Counted from the first letter of the stretch, positions 44,098 to 53,917 are shown. The stretch: DNA of 64,000 nt from Glaciecola siphonariae (GCF_042652645.1 NZ_JBHSGU010000002.1:310001-374000), one strand, 5' to 3'. A program made the numbers and translations. Notes: generated by a model not told the origin, from the sequence alone.

Positions 44098-47000
44098 ATG
44101 ATCAATTTACGAAAAGCAGCTGGCGCGATATTTGTTATATTAAGCGCACTTATGCTCAGCGCTTGCGGAGGCTCGAGCGTAGAGTCAGGTGAGGTTGCGC
44201 TAACGTGTAGCGTACCAAACGTACCTAATGCTGCGGGCACGGCTTGTGTTCCGCCGCCGCCGATTCAGTGTACGCCACCAACGGTACCGAATCCTACTAA
44301 CGATGCATGTATTGTGGGGGTTAATCCAGACCTTCCCGATCCTGTATTTTTCCCAGCAGCTGACCAAGCCGTGTTGTATTACAACCGAGGCGATGTCGAC
44401 GCTGACAACAGCCCTAACGACGATGCCTATGAAGGCTGGCGCTTGCATACTTGGAGTAATGATGCATGCGATGCCTACGCAGATGCCGATACGCCTTGGG
44501 CCGATGGACGCATACACGATGGCATAGACCCTACCTATGGTGCGTATTGGATTTTAGACTTGAAACCCGGTTATGCGGGAACGCCTGGTGCCTGCCATAA
44601 CTTTATTATTCACATCGGTACAGAAGACTCTGGTAAAGAGCTTGGCGGTGCCGACTTTAAAGGTAATTTGTCACAGGATGATCCGCGCTTTGCACGCATG
44701 AACTTTACCCTGTCGGGTGTACCGGAAGTGTATGAATTTCCGATTGATTCTTTGGGCGAACAACCTGTTTCGGTTGAAGGGGCTCAGGCTCATTGGTTAG
44801 ATGCACAAACTGTTTTGTGGGACGTAGATTTTGCGCTCGTCAAAAACGTCAAACTGCATTACTCTGCTGACGCAAGTATTGATATAACGCTAGAGGACGG
44901 AGTACTCAACAGCACAACCGCGCCGCTTACCGAAGTTGATTTAACTGATGCGCAAAAAGCAATTGCTCCGCATCTTGATTCACTACCTGCCTTTGCTGGC
45001 GACTGGTCGGTAGATGACGCTAAAGCAGTATTGAAAACACAAGCAATATTGGGCGCTTACGACTCAGAAGATAAGCTTGTGGCTGCCACACGCTTACAAA
45101 TTCCAAACGTTCTCGACCAAATATACACTGCCGGTGACAACGACGCTGACGAGCAAATGCTCGGACCGATTTACACTGATAGTGGCATAAGCTCTCGTGT
45201 TTGGGCGCCTACCGCGCAAAACGTTGCGCTCAAGCTATACAACCCGAATAAAACACTTGCCTCTACCAATGCAATGACCCTAGACCCTGCTACAGGTATT
45301 TGGTCGTATGAAGGTGATATGGGACTCGATCGCCAGTTATATCGCTTTGAGGTAACGGTTTATCATCCGGCGAGCGACACGATTGAAATATTGGATGTGA
45401 CCGACCCATATTCGGTAAGTTTATCGTTAAACGGGCGTTTCTCTCAGTTTGTGAATTTAGATGATGAAGATTTGAAACCCGAAGGTTGGGACACGCACAC
45501 TATTCCTACCATCGGGAACTTTGAAGATGCAGTCATTTATGAAGGCCACATCCGTGAGTTCAGTGCCAGAGATGAAAGCACAAGTGAAGCTAATCGCGGT
45601 AAGTATTTAGCATTCACTGAAAAAGACTCTGCGCCTATGCAGCATTTAGCCACATTAGCAGAAAAGGGGCTTACGCATTTCCATATCTTGCCTGCAAATG
45701 ATATTGCAACAATTAACGAAGATGTAAACCGCACGGTTGATTGGACAAGCACTATACAAGAGTTTTGTGCCCTTGCACCGGCTTCTGACGTGTGTAATGA
45801 CGGCACCGACCGAAATAGCACAATTAAAGAAGTGTATGAGTCGTTCAACGTGTTAACTGAGCCGGGTGCAGCGCAAGCCTTTGCCCAACAGTTGCGCGGT
45901 TTTGACCAGTTTAACTGGGGTTACGATCCTAAGCACTTCAACGCGCCCGAGGGCAGTTACTCTTCAGATCCCGATAGCGTTGTTCGTATCAAAGAAATGC
46001 GCGCAATGAATCAGGCTTTGCATGAAATTGGTCTGCGTGTGGCGCTAGACGTGGTGTATAACCATACTAACGCGTCTGGACTGTTTCAAAATTCAGTGTT
46101 CGATAAAGTGGTGCCGGGATACTATCATCGCTATAACATCGAAACTGGTGACATCATTCGTGAAACGTGCTGCGACGATACGGAGCCGCGCAATCGCATG
46201 ATGGAAAAATTCATGGAAGATTCACTGTTGATGTGGGCTGAGCAATATAAATTTGATTCATTCCGTTTTGACATCATGTCGCAAGCATCAAAAACAACGA
46301 TGGTAAATTTGTTTGAATCGGTAAAAACGGTTGACCCAGATACCTATTTCTACGGAGAAGGTTGGGGCAAAAATACCGCGCCATACGGAGACTTTGAAAT
46401 TGCTAGCCAAGTCAATATGGCGGGCACTGAAATTGGTACTTTCAACGACCGTATTCGAGAAGCGATTCGACAGGGCCAGATATTTTCATCAGAAGAAGGT
46501 AGCGAAGCGGCGCTTGCTGCGCAAGACCGAGTGAAGATGGGCCTTTCAGGCACATTGACCGACTTTGTATTGAAAACAGCTGGTGGTGCTGATGCCAATA
46601 CTTCTGCCCTAGGCGGCTATGCAAAAGATCCCGCAGACATAATCAACTACGTTTCAAAACACGATAATGAAACACTGTGGGATCAATTTAACTATGTGCT
46701 TCCGGCTGACCTTAGCTTAGAGCAACGCGTTCGCGCTCAAAACATCGGTATTACCTTACCGCTAATGTCACAAGGTATTCCGTTCTTGCAAATTGGTGGC
46801 GACTTCCTTCGCTCTAAGTCAATGGACAGAAACACCTATGATGCGGGCGACTGGTTCACCTACACTGATTTCACGCTTGCGAGCAACAACTGGAATGTGG
46901 GTCTGCCCTTAGCAGAAGACAACCAGAATCGTTGGTCTGAAATCTCGCAGTTTATGAACTCTCCAGACAGAGCAGCAGCGATGACTGATATTGAGTTTGC

Positions 47001-48453
47001 GGCTGAAGTGTTCCAAGAGTTTTTGTCTATCCGCTCAAGTAGCCCATTGTTTAGGCTAACCAGCGCTGATGATATAAAGGCACGCGTAGGTTTCCATAAC
47101 CTAGGTGAGCGCCAGCAGCAGGGCCTAATTGTGATGAGCTTAGATGATGGCGTAGTTGAAGGGGCCGAAACGCAGTTGGCAGACCTTGACCCGATGTACG
47201 ACGCTGTTGTGGTGGTTATGAACTCGGGTTACAACGAAAAGTCTATTGACGTTGCTACCGCAGCGGGTTTTGAGCTTCATAGCATCCATGCAAATTCAGT
47301 TGACCCACTCGTGCGCGGCGCAAGCTTTAGCGATAGCTCTGAGGGCGATAATGTTAAAGGTACATTTACCGTACCGGCGCTTACCATGGCTGTGTTTGTT
47401 AAAAACCAAGGTAGCGAACGCGCTTATGGATTATCTGCATTTGCCACTGCCGGTGCGCCAGATATTGTTCCTTACGGCGATACAACAGTATTTGTACGCG
47501 GCGAAATGAACGGCTGGGGTGAGGCTGACCCAATGACCTATAAGGGCAATGGTGTGTACGAAACCACAATTGCACTTGAAGGCGGTACAACCTATAACTT
47601 CAAAGTAGCTTCATCTGATTGGTCTACCGTAGATTTTGGTAACGACGACGCGCTTGTTGAAGAAGATGTGCCAAAAACCTTGATTCGTGGCAATGGCAAC
47701 ATGACCATCACGCCAAGTGTCTCAGCGAGCTTCATCTTCTCATTAGATGCAAACGAAGCAGAGTCGCCAGTGCTTACGGTAAGCAATGAAGAACCTTATG
47801 TGGGCATGCCAATCTACGTTCGCGGCAGTATGAACGGCTGGGGCACAGATAACGAGCTCTCATACGACGGTGGACGTATTTACCGAGCAACGCTTGATTT
47901 AGCGGCCCAAGGGCACGAGTTCAAGATAGCGAATGCCGACTGGGCTATGCCGAATCTAGGTGCAGTATCAGGTGCAGATGAAGATGCGATTGTTAACTTG
48001 GCTGAAAATACCGCGCTGGCGGAAAACGGTGATAACTTAAAACTTGATATCACCGAAGCGGGTAAGTACATCTTTGTATTTGATACCGTTGACTTAGATG
48101 CACCGAAGGTACGCGTATTTGCTGAAGAGTTCTTTGGCGCAACTACCGTATATGTGCGCGGCAGTCTAAACGGGTGGGGCGAATCTGACCCACTTGTTTA
48201 CCAAGGCGATGGCGTATATTCGGTGAACATTGACCTAACAGGTGCTGATGTTGCCTTTAAAGTAGCAAGCTCTGACTGGTCGACTGTTAACTTAGGTGCC
48301 TTCTCTGATGCTGAGGCGGGAGTGCCGCTCGAAACGCTCAAACACCTAAATCAGGATGGTAACAGCGGTAATCTAACAATTGCCGGACCTGAGGCCGGCA
48401 ATTATGAGTTTAGAGTGATTGGACGAGACGTTAAGGTTATCCGAAACGACTAA
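44098..48453 (+). CDS. pulA: Lipoprotein pullulanase-type alpha-1,6-glucosidase (GH13_13) with three C-terminal repeats
   Basis: A 1451-residue debranching enzyme that cleaves alpha-1,6 bonds in pullulan and starch. It starts with a lipoprotein signal (ALMLSACGGSS), so it is surface or periplasm anchored. A Pro/Cys-rich linker, a CBM41-like domain (YYNRGD...GWRLHTWS), a pullulanase N2/CBM48 region and the GH13 barrel follow. Catalytic residues are D725 (FRFD), E754 (YGEGWG) and D856 (SKHDNE). After the barrel there are three repeats of about 110 residues, each starting near VRGxxNGWG (about 1129, 1238, 1350). The frame is open from 44023; ATG 44098 is chosen for its TTGGAG site and lipobox. 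Confidence 0.93.
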   Translation: MINLRKAAGAIFVILSALMLSACGGSSVESGEVALTCSVPNVPNAAGTACVPPPPIQCTPPTVPNPTNDACIVGVNPDLPDPVFFPAADQAVLYYNRGDVDADNSPNDDAYEGWRLHTWSNDACDAYADADTPWADGRIHDGIDPTYGAYWILDLKPGYAGTPGACHNFIIHIGTEDSGKELGGADFKGNLSQDDPRFARMNFTLSGVPEVYEFPIDSLGEQPVSVEGAQAHWLDAQTVLWDVDFALVKNVKLHYSADASIDITLEDGVLNSTTAPLTEVDLTDAQKAIAPHLDSLPAFAGDWSVDDAKAVLKTQAILGAYDSEDKLVAATRLQIPNVLDQIYTAGDNDADEQMLGPIYTDSGISSRVWAPTAQNVALKLYNPNKTLASTNAMTLDPATGIWSYEGDMGLDRQLYRFEVTVYHPASDTIEILDVTDPYSVSLSLNGRFSQFVNLDDEDLKPEGWDTHTIPTIGNFEDAVIYEGHIREFSARDESTSEANRGKYLAFTEKDSAPMQHLATLAEKGLTHFHILPANDIATINEDVNRTVDWTSTIQEFCALAPASDVCNDGTDRNSTIKEVYESFNVLTEPGAAQAFAQQLRGFDQFNWGYDPKHFNAPEGSYSSDPDSVVRIKEMRAMNQALHEIGLRVALDVVYNHTNASGLFQNSVFDKVVPGYYHRYNIETGDIIRETCCDDTEPRNRMMEKFMEDSLLMWAEQYKFDSFRFDIMSQASKTTMVNLFESVKTVDPDTYFYGEGWGKNTAPYGDFEIASQVNMAGTEIGTFNDRIREAIRQGQIFSSEEGSEAALAAQDRVKMGLSGTLTDFVLKTAGGADANTSALGGYAKDPADIINYVSKHDNETLWDQFNYVLPADLSLEQRVRAQNIGITLPLMSQGIPFLQIGGDFLRSKSMDRNTYDAGDWFTYTDFTLASNNWNVGLPLAEDNQNRWSEISQFMNSPDRAAAMTDIEFAAEVFQEFLSIRSSSPLFRLTSADDIKARVGFHNLGERQQQGLIVMSLDDGVVEGAETQLADLDPMYDAVVVVMNSGYNEKSIDVATAAGFELHSIHANSVDPLVRGASFSDSSEGDNVKGTFTVPALTMAVFVKNQGSERAYGLSAFATAGAPDIVPYGDTTVFVRGEMNGWGEADPMTYKGNGVYETTIALEGGTTYNFKVASSDWSTVDFGNDDALVEEDVPKTLIRGNGNMTITPSVSASFIFSLDANEAESPVLTVSNEEPYVGMPIYVRGSMNGWGTDNELSYDGGRIYRATLDLAAQGHEFKIANADWAMPNLGAVSGADEDAIVNLAENTALAENGDNLKLDITEAGKYIFVFDTVDLDAPKVRVFAEEFFGATTVYVRGSLNGWGESDPLVYQGDGVYSVNIDLTGADVAFKVASSDWSTVNLGAFSDAEAGVPLETLKHLNQDGNSGNLTIAGPEAGNYEFRVIGRDVKVIRND

Positions 48454-48474
48454 ATAAAATCTAAGAAAGACCTC

Positions 48475-48514
48475 AAAACCGCCAGCAAGACTTGCTTTTG
48501 CTGGCGGTTTTTTT
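48475..48514 (+). terminator. Rho-independent terminator after pulA
   Basis: AAACCGCCAGCAA and TTGCTGGCGGTTT form a 13-bp stem with a 9-base loop followed by T residues, 22 bp past the pullulanase stop. Confidence 0.92.
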
Positions 48515-48703
48515 ATGCGTAAAGATCAACACGGCCTAAGTGTAATTACTAAATCTAGTTATGAAATATAGTTAATAAATTAAATAACCAAAAATATGAA
48601 TAGTAAATAACGTAATAAAATAGTTAAATTTAACAATCTGTTTTCATTAAATTAACACTTTAGTGGGGTATACATTCGCCGCATATCAGCCTAGTCTAAT
48701 TTT

Positions 48704-48718
48704 GTTCAAATTTTGAAC
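48704..48718. promoter_or_regulatory. 7-1-7 inverted repeat before the GH11-like gene
   Basis: GTTCAAA-T-TTTGAAC is perfectly symmetric and lies 59 bp before the ATG, a position suited to an operator overlapping or just below the promoter. Confidence 0.5.
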
Positions 48719-48777
48719 CACACTCGCACGACGACATACACACCAACTTATCGTTAATTTAAATAGGAACACATATT

Positions 48778-49992
48778 ATGTTGAATTGTTTTAACGCAAA
48801 ACGCATATCGCGGAAATCTGTCGTGGGATTTTCAGTTTTATTAACAACTTTCACACTTGGCTTATCGTCTGCCCATGCAGCTACTTCTTCAGGTGTCGAC
48901 ACCATCTACTCTGGTAACTATGCAAGTTCAGCGTGGCAAAGCGCTGAATTTAACGGCAGTAAATATCGAGATTTAAACAATAATCGAGTTACCATCAGTG
49001 TTGACCACAGCAAAGGCGGCTTTGATGCCAGCTTTGCGGGCACCTTCAGCATAGGCAAAGTAGATGATGTGTCATCAAAATTTGCAGTAAATGCCTCATT
49101 TAGCGTGAGTGGTTCTGGCAGCGGCTCTTGGTGGTATGGCCCTAAAGTGTCGGTTAACTGGATTTCTGGCAATCCAGACGGCTTAGCCGGATGGTACGAA
49201 AACTACATCATCGATAAAGCGAGCAGAACGCCTAAACAAATGCATGATTGGCTGCTGAACGATTGGGACAGTGGTAATCCACAAAACAAATATATTGGTG
49301 AGACTACCCATGACGGCGCTACCTATAAGCACTATGTGTTCTATTTTAGTGATTGGGTGCAGTACTGGGCCGTGCGTCAAACCTATCGAAACAGCGGTAC
49401 TACCACATTAAAGCCTATTTTAAATAAATGGCGTCAAAATGGTTTGCCTAACAAACGTGTAGACGGCGTAAAATTTAACGTTGAAACACATGGCGAAAAC
49501 TATCGCGACTTCACAATCACCCGTAAGTGTATTCCCGCCAGCTTTACTGACGGTTCGTGTGAAAATAAAAACACTGACTCGATTGCTGGAAATAAGCGCA
49601 TAAAAGGCGGATGGAAAGGTCGTTACCTGCACGCCGGTAATAACTGGAATTGGGCGGGTGTTGAGGTGCTTAATCTCAATACCAACTGGTCATCACAAAA
49701 ATGGGTCCTTGAGAAGGTCTCTAACAACGTGTACCGCATTAAAAACCGCCACACCAATAGATATCTTACTGCAGGCTCTACAAATCAATGGGACGTGGTG
49801 AAAGTGGCAAATTTAAATGTTAATTGGGGTTCACAAAAGTGGCGCTTTGAGAAGGTAGGCGATAAGTACCGCATTAAAAACCAGTGGTCTAAACTCTATT
49901 TACATGAAAATGCAGACAATGGCAGTCAGCTCGTGCAGGCACCATTAAACACCGGCTGGAGCTCACAGAAGTGGAAACTGACGGGCTACTAG
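48778..49992 (+). CDS. Secreted GH11-like domain protein with C-terminal ricin-type trefoil
   Basis: A 404-residue exported protein: signal peptide to about A34 (SSAHA). The first domain (about 38-250) resembles GH11 xylanases in its second half. WYENYIID matches the nucleophile strand (E141), YWAVRQTYRNSGT matches the QYWSVRQxxRxSGT strand, and FNVETHGENYRDFTI matches the acid/base strand (E236). The spacing of 95 residues between the glutamates equals that of classical GH11 enzymes (about 91-94). The N-terminal half is too diverged to assign. The last 130 residues are three trefoil repeats with SSQKW/GSQKW motifs (CBM13/ricin type). Substrate unknown; distant homology inferred by eye. Confidence 0.65.
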   Translation: MLNCFNAKRISRKSVVGFSVLLTTFTLGLSSAHAATSSGVDTIYSGNYASSAWQSAEFNGSKYRDLNNNRVTISVDHSKGGFDASFAGTFSIGKVDDVSSKFAVNASFSVSGSGSGSWWYGPKVSVNWISGNPDGLAGWYENYIIDKASRTPKQMHDWLLNDWDSGNPQNKYIGETTHDGATYKHYVFYFSDWVQYWAVRQTYRNSGTTTLKPILNKWRQNGLPNKRVDGVKFNVETHGENYRDFTITRKCIPASFTDGSCENKNTDSIAGNKRIKGGWKGRYLHAGNNWNWAGVEVLNLNTNWSSQKWVLEKVSNNVYRIKNRHTNRYLTAGSTNQWDVVKVANLNVNWGSQKWRFEKVGDKYRIKNQWSKLYLHENADNGSQLVQAPLNTGWSSQKWKLTGY

Positions 49993-50032
49993 CAATTAAC
50001 GTTAGCACTCTATAACGGTCATCAAAAACGCA

Positions 50033-50072
50033 CTGCAAACCGGGCATCTTTTGAACGGTTTGCAGCTTTTTT
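50033..50072 (+). terminator. Rho-independent terminator after the GH11-like gene
   Basis: CTGCAAACCG and CGGTTTGCAG form a perfect 10-bp stem followed by CTTTTTTAT. It lies between convergent genes and ends 30 bp from the stop of the SGNH gene on the other strand. Confidence 0.85.
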
Positions 50073-50102
50073 ATTTCAAGATATGCCCATGGTGTCCACA
50101 GC

Positions 50103-51980
50103 CTACATATTCAGTCGACGTCGAATGCCTTCTATCTTATTATCAATATCTTTTCCCACAGCGCCTGCCATCCTTGCTCTTTTGTAATAATGTAAGGCCT
50201 CATTAAGTCGCGCCTGTTTGTACATAATATCGGCTACTTGCACATTATATAAGCCGTTATGGGGCAGGGCGTCAGCAAGAATTTGCAGTGTTTTGAACGT
50301 CATGTCTGCGTTGTTTTTAGCCCGATAGCGCTTGAGACTTTCTTCCATCATGAATAGCCAATTAATTTGCTTTTCGAAAAGGTCTTTCCCAAGCTCTTGT
50401 TGCCAGTCTGCTGGAGCAGGAAGCTTTAGCGCTATTGGTGAATCGACGAAAGGATAGTCAGACTTTAACTTTTGAATGGTGGCAAAAGCATAATACTCTT
50501 CGCTGGGCAGCACTAAGCGTTGTTGCCATGCCTTTTCGATAGGCACGTTCTGCCATGGCTGAAACAAACCACTCCCTTTGAGTGACTGATAAAAGCTTTC
50601 AGAAAGCACAAAGTAACCTTGTAGATTTGGATGCAGATGCTCCAACATCAAATTTTGACCCACTATCCCATGAGGACTGCGCTGCTCAAAAGCTTCAAGG
50701 GTGTCGACTAAATATACATCAGGAGAGCTTTCACTGAGTTCTTCTATATGCTGGTTAATGGCAGCAGGGGCGCGAAAGCGCAGTAAGTCGTGTTCAATGG
50801 CCAGCATGTAATGTTGTTTTGCCAGGCTATACAGCGATAAGGCTTCAAGGTGTTTGGCCACTTTAAAGTGTAACTCAGCGGACTGAGAAGAGATTAACGC
50901 GCTACTTGTTTTTTGCCATTCCCCTAATGCTGCTTTACGGGCAGAGTCGGTGGAATTATCGAGCGAAGTTGCCCGCATTTTATCAAAGAGGGCCTGATGC
51001 TGAGGACTTGCTGGTAAACTCGAAAAAGGCGTTTGATCTCGCTGATTGCTGGCGACAGTTCCGATAAATACAGGAATGCCAGCGTCTTTATATTTATTGA
51101 TAAGCAAAGCCATATTACGTGCGAATTGCTCAATACCCGCGTTAAACATCTCGCTTTGATATTCGATGCGCTTATGCTTAGCGACTTGCGACATTACCGT
51201 CCTTGAGCTTGCCATTTTTTCGGCTGATGTTTTTACATGAGCATTTGCAGAGTGCTCTGCGTCGGCATCTTGAAGGGTGTTTTGGGCATTGCTTTCATCA
51301 GTGCTCAGCTTTCCGTTAAGCAGGTTCGCGTTAAAAAACAGATTTTGTATGAGCTGAAACACACGCCATTGTCTTAGATATAAAAACCACAAGGTGGTGC
51401 GGTTCGCGCCGGTAAAGGTGAAATTGCTTCCTACGCCCAGAATGCCCAAATACTCATTGTGGCCGGCATAAATAAGCACCGCATCCGGTTGTTGTGCAAT
51501 AATTTCATCTGCAAAATCAAGCAGGGTATAGCTGTTGACCGCTGACAGGGCCGTGCCGATCACTTCGACATGTCGACCGGGCAGGGTTTGCTTTAAACGT
51601 TGATCAAGAGTTGCGGCAAGTGACGCGCCTAAACCATAGGGAAAGCCAGCAGCGGTACTGCCGCCCTGTACAAAAATTCGCAGGCCGTTGTCAGGTTTTT
51701 GCGCCAATAAAAAATTGGCCTCCAGGCTTAAGTTAGGTTGGGCAGCATTATCTGAAAAGTATCGTTTCATGATATCCGGCCGAGGCAGTAAATACTGAGG
51801 GTTAGCCGGATTTTCAATGAACAACGGCACGTCTTTGCCAAAGCCAATAAGCCTTAATCCGCCTTCAAGCAGCAAAAAAAACACGAAGGGGATAGCGCAC
51901 GCAATTACATAAAACGCAAAGCGCCTGTTCGCTTGGGGCTTAACTTTGGTCTGCTTGTTACGAGTGTTTGCCTTATTCAT
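50103..51980 (-). CDS. Membrane-anchored SGNH/GDSL hydrolase-like protein (paralogue A)
   Basis: A 625-residue protein with one N-terminal membrane helix (FAFYVIACAIPFVFFLLLEG) and a large extracytoplasmic part. SGNH blocks are visible: the nucleophile motif GGSTAAGFPYG (S108), the block III AGHNEYLG, and the C-terminal His motif LEHLHPNLQGY, in which Glu replaces the usual Asp. The C-terminus has one or two TPR-like repeats. It overlaps its paralogue by 4 bp. Related SGNH domains act as esterases or acyltransferases on polysaccharides; the substrate here is unknown. Its location beside a carbamoyltransferase set suggests surface glycan modification. Confidence 0.82.
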   Translation of the reverse strand: MNKANTRNKQTKVKPQANRRFAFYVIACAIPFVFFLLLEGGLRLIGFGKDVPLFIENPANPQYLLPRPDIMKRYFSDNAAQPNLSLEANFLLAQKPDNGLRIFVQGGSTAAGFPYGLGASLAATLDQRLKQTLPGRHVEVIGTALSAVNSYTLLDFADEIIAQQPDAVLIYAGHNEYLGILGVGSNFTFTGANRTTLWFLYLRQWRVFQLIQNLFFNANLLNGKLSTDESNAQNTLQDADAEHSANAHVKTSAEKMASSRTVMSQVAKHKRIEYQSEMFNAGIEQFARNMALLINKYKDAGIPVFIGTVASNQRDQTPFSSLPASPQHQALFDKMRATSLDNSTDSARKAALGEWQKTSSALISSQSAELHFKVAKHLEALSLYSLAKQHYMLAIEHDLLRFRAPAAINQHIEELSESSPDVYLVDTLEAFEQRSPHGIVGQNLMLEHLHPNLQGYFVLSESFYQSLKGSGLFQPWQNVPIEKAWQQRLVLPSEEYYAFATIQKLKSDYPFVDSPIALKLPAPADWQQELGKDLFEKQINWLFMMEESLKRYRAKNNADMTFKTLQILADALPHNGLYNVQVADIMYKQARLNEALHYYKRARMAGAVGKDIDNKIEGIRRRLNM

Positions 51981-53917
51981 GGCTTTATGGCTCTTAATAT
52001 TTGTTTGGCTCTAAGATTTGCTGGGTCTTGGGCAATAACTTTGTTCAAGCGCTCTATTGCTCCATTAATATCACCGAGTTTAAATATTATCTCCGCCAGT
52101 GTGAGTTGATAATTTGTATCTCGAGGATTTAAGGTGACTGCTTTTTGCGCATAGTACTGGGCCAGCGGTAAGGCGTTTGCTCTAAGCAGCAGCAGTGAGG
52201 AAATGCGGGCAACCTGATGCTGGTTCGGTAGGGCGTCAAAGAGCACGCCTGCCCCGATACCCGCTTCTAAATATCGACCTTCTTGTTGCAAGACTTCAAT
52301 CAGCTTTTGCTGAATATCAACAAAACTACCACCTTCGATTCGCTCTTTGAGTAAGCGATACTCGGCGTTTGACAGCACGGACCTATCTATATCATTAATT
52401 GACACATTTTTAGGCGTGTCGGTAAATGGATAGTCTGACATCAGCTGCATGATTTTATATTGCGCAAATACAAGGTCAATCTTCGACAGCGGTTGCCAGG
52501 CTAATGCTTGGGTTTTGCTTATTTTATGCAGTGGTGCAGGCAGTAATTTAGCCTTTAGCAACGACTGATAAAACGCCTCGGCAATTTCAAAATAACCTCG
52601 ATTGTTAGGGTGTAAATGCTCAAGCATTAAGGTATTGCCAATAACCCCATACTCGCTTGCCTGTCGTAAAGCGCTAGCGCTATCGACGAACCTCGCCTCA
52701 TGCGTGGCACTGACCGACTTAATAATCTGGTTAAATTCGCTAGGTGCTCTAAACCTAAGCAAATCGTAGTCTCGTGCATTTTCAAAATGTATCCTAGCTT
52801 GTACAGGCTTGTGTAAAAACATGACCAAGGCTAGGGCGTACTCAAAATCAGCATGAAAGCGGTTTTTATTTTGCTCGATGAGCGGCTCATACTCGTTAAT
52901 CAACTGCGTTGGAGCATTTGCGCGCTGGCCACTTCCATAAGCATTTTCAAGAACATCCCCTAGATCATAACCAAGAACCTCACCAAGAAGGTTATTGAGG
53001 TTAGCCGCTGCGCTGTCAAACTCTGTATCTACAAGAGAATTAAAGGGTGCTTGGTCCTTTTCGTTTGAAGCAATGCTACTGACAAATGCGGGCACCTTCG
53101 CACTAGAGAATGCATTGAGGATGAGCGATAAATTTTGTCTAAACTGCTCTTTGCCAGTGTTATACAGTGCACTGTTATAGGCAATGTTCTTTTCTTTGGC
53201 GACGCTAGCCATTAATGTTCTAGCACTTGATGATGCTTGCTCTTCTTGGTTAGGCGTAACGCTTTCTATAAATATGCTGGCATATATTTTTTGAAGTAAT
53301 TGATAAAGTCGCCATTCTTTAAAGCGCAAGAAGAGCAGGTTTGCGTTATAGCTGCCTTTGCCAGCGTAACTTGAGCCAACGCCCATTACGCCGAGGTATT
53401 CATTGTGGCCGGCATATATAAGCACTGCGTCGGGCTCGATGGAAACTATCTCATCGGTAAAATCAAGCAGGCTAAAACTATTGATGCTCGACATCGCAAC
53501 TGAAATAACTTCAACATTAAGGTTTGGATGAGAAGCATTAATTCGCTGTTGCAACATGCCCGCAGGTGAGCCAAACCGTCCGTAAGGAAAGCCGGCCATT
53601 GTTGAGCCACCCAATGTAACGATTCGAAGGGTATTAGGTGCTTTTTGTTTTGGAAACAAGTAAGTATCAGGCGCGACATCAGGTGCATGTGCAGCGGGAT
53701 AAAAAAACCGCTTAATAATATCTGGATTGGGCTGTAGATATCCCGATATTTGCGCAGAGGGGATGAACAAAGGATAACTTTGACCAAAGCCGCTTAAACG
53801 CAGCGCTCCCTCGAGTAGGCCAAAAAAAATAAATGGTAGCATCACCGCAATGACGTAAAATGCAGCTTTGCGTTTGTAATTTGAATGCATAGCCCGTGGG
53901 CTCGATTTAGGGCTCAT
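51977..53917 (-). CDS. Membrane-anchored SGNH/GDSL hydrolase-like protein with TPR tail (paralogue B)
   Basis: A 646-residue paralogue of the following minus-strand gene, first in the operon. An N-terminal helix (AAFYVIAVMLPFIFFGLLEG) anchors it. GGSTMAGFPYG (S105), AGHNEYLGVMG and LEHLHPNNRGYFEIAE are the SGNH blocks. The C-terminus contains tetratricopeptide repeats (YAQKAVTLNPRDTNYQLTLA; IERLNKVIAQDPANLRAK). It is divergent from the carbamoyltransferase gene across 245 bp. Both copies keep the key residues, so the duplication appears functional rather than decaying. Confidence 0.82.
   Translation of the reverse strand: MSPKSSPRAMHSNYKRKAAFYVIAVMLPFIFFGLLEGALRLSGFGQSYPLFIPSAQISGYLQPNPDIIKRFFYPAAHAPDVAPDTYLFPKQKAPNTLRIVTLGGSTMAGFPYGRFGSPAGMLQQRINASHPNLNVEVISVAMSSINSFSLLDFTDEIVSIEPDAVLIYAGHNEYLGVMGVGSSYAGKGSYNANLLFLRFKEWRLYQLLQKIYASIFIESVTPNQEEQASSSARTLMASVAKEKNIAYNSALYNTGKEQFRQNLSLILNAFSSAKVPAFVSSIASNEKDQAPFNSLVDTEFDSAAANLNNLLGEVLGYDLGDVLENAYGSGQRANAPTQLINEYEPLIEQNKNRFHADFEYALALVMFLHKPVQARIHFENARDYDLLRFRAPSEFNQIIKSVSATHEARFVDSASALRQASEYGVIGNTLMLEHLHPNNRGYFEIAEAFYQSLLKAKLLPAPLHKISKTQALAWQPLSKIDLVFAQYKIMQLMSDYPFTDTPKNVSINDIDRSVLSNAEYRLLKERIEGGSFVDIQQKLIEVLQQEGRYLEAGIGAGVLFDALPNQHQVARISSLLLLRANALPLAQYYAQKAVTLNPRDTNYQLTLAEIIFKLGDINGAIERLNKVIAQDPANLRAKQILRAIKP

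Larger units (their letters stand above)
48454..48777. promoter_or_regulatory. Gap between pullulanase and the GH11-like gene
   Basis: A 324-bp gap without a gene. It contains the pullulanase terminator, an extremely AT-rich stretch (about 48536-48665) and a 7-1-7 inverted repeat at 48704-48718. The operator-like site of the glucan regulon is absent, so the next gene is probably controlled differently. Confidence 0.6.
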
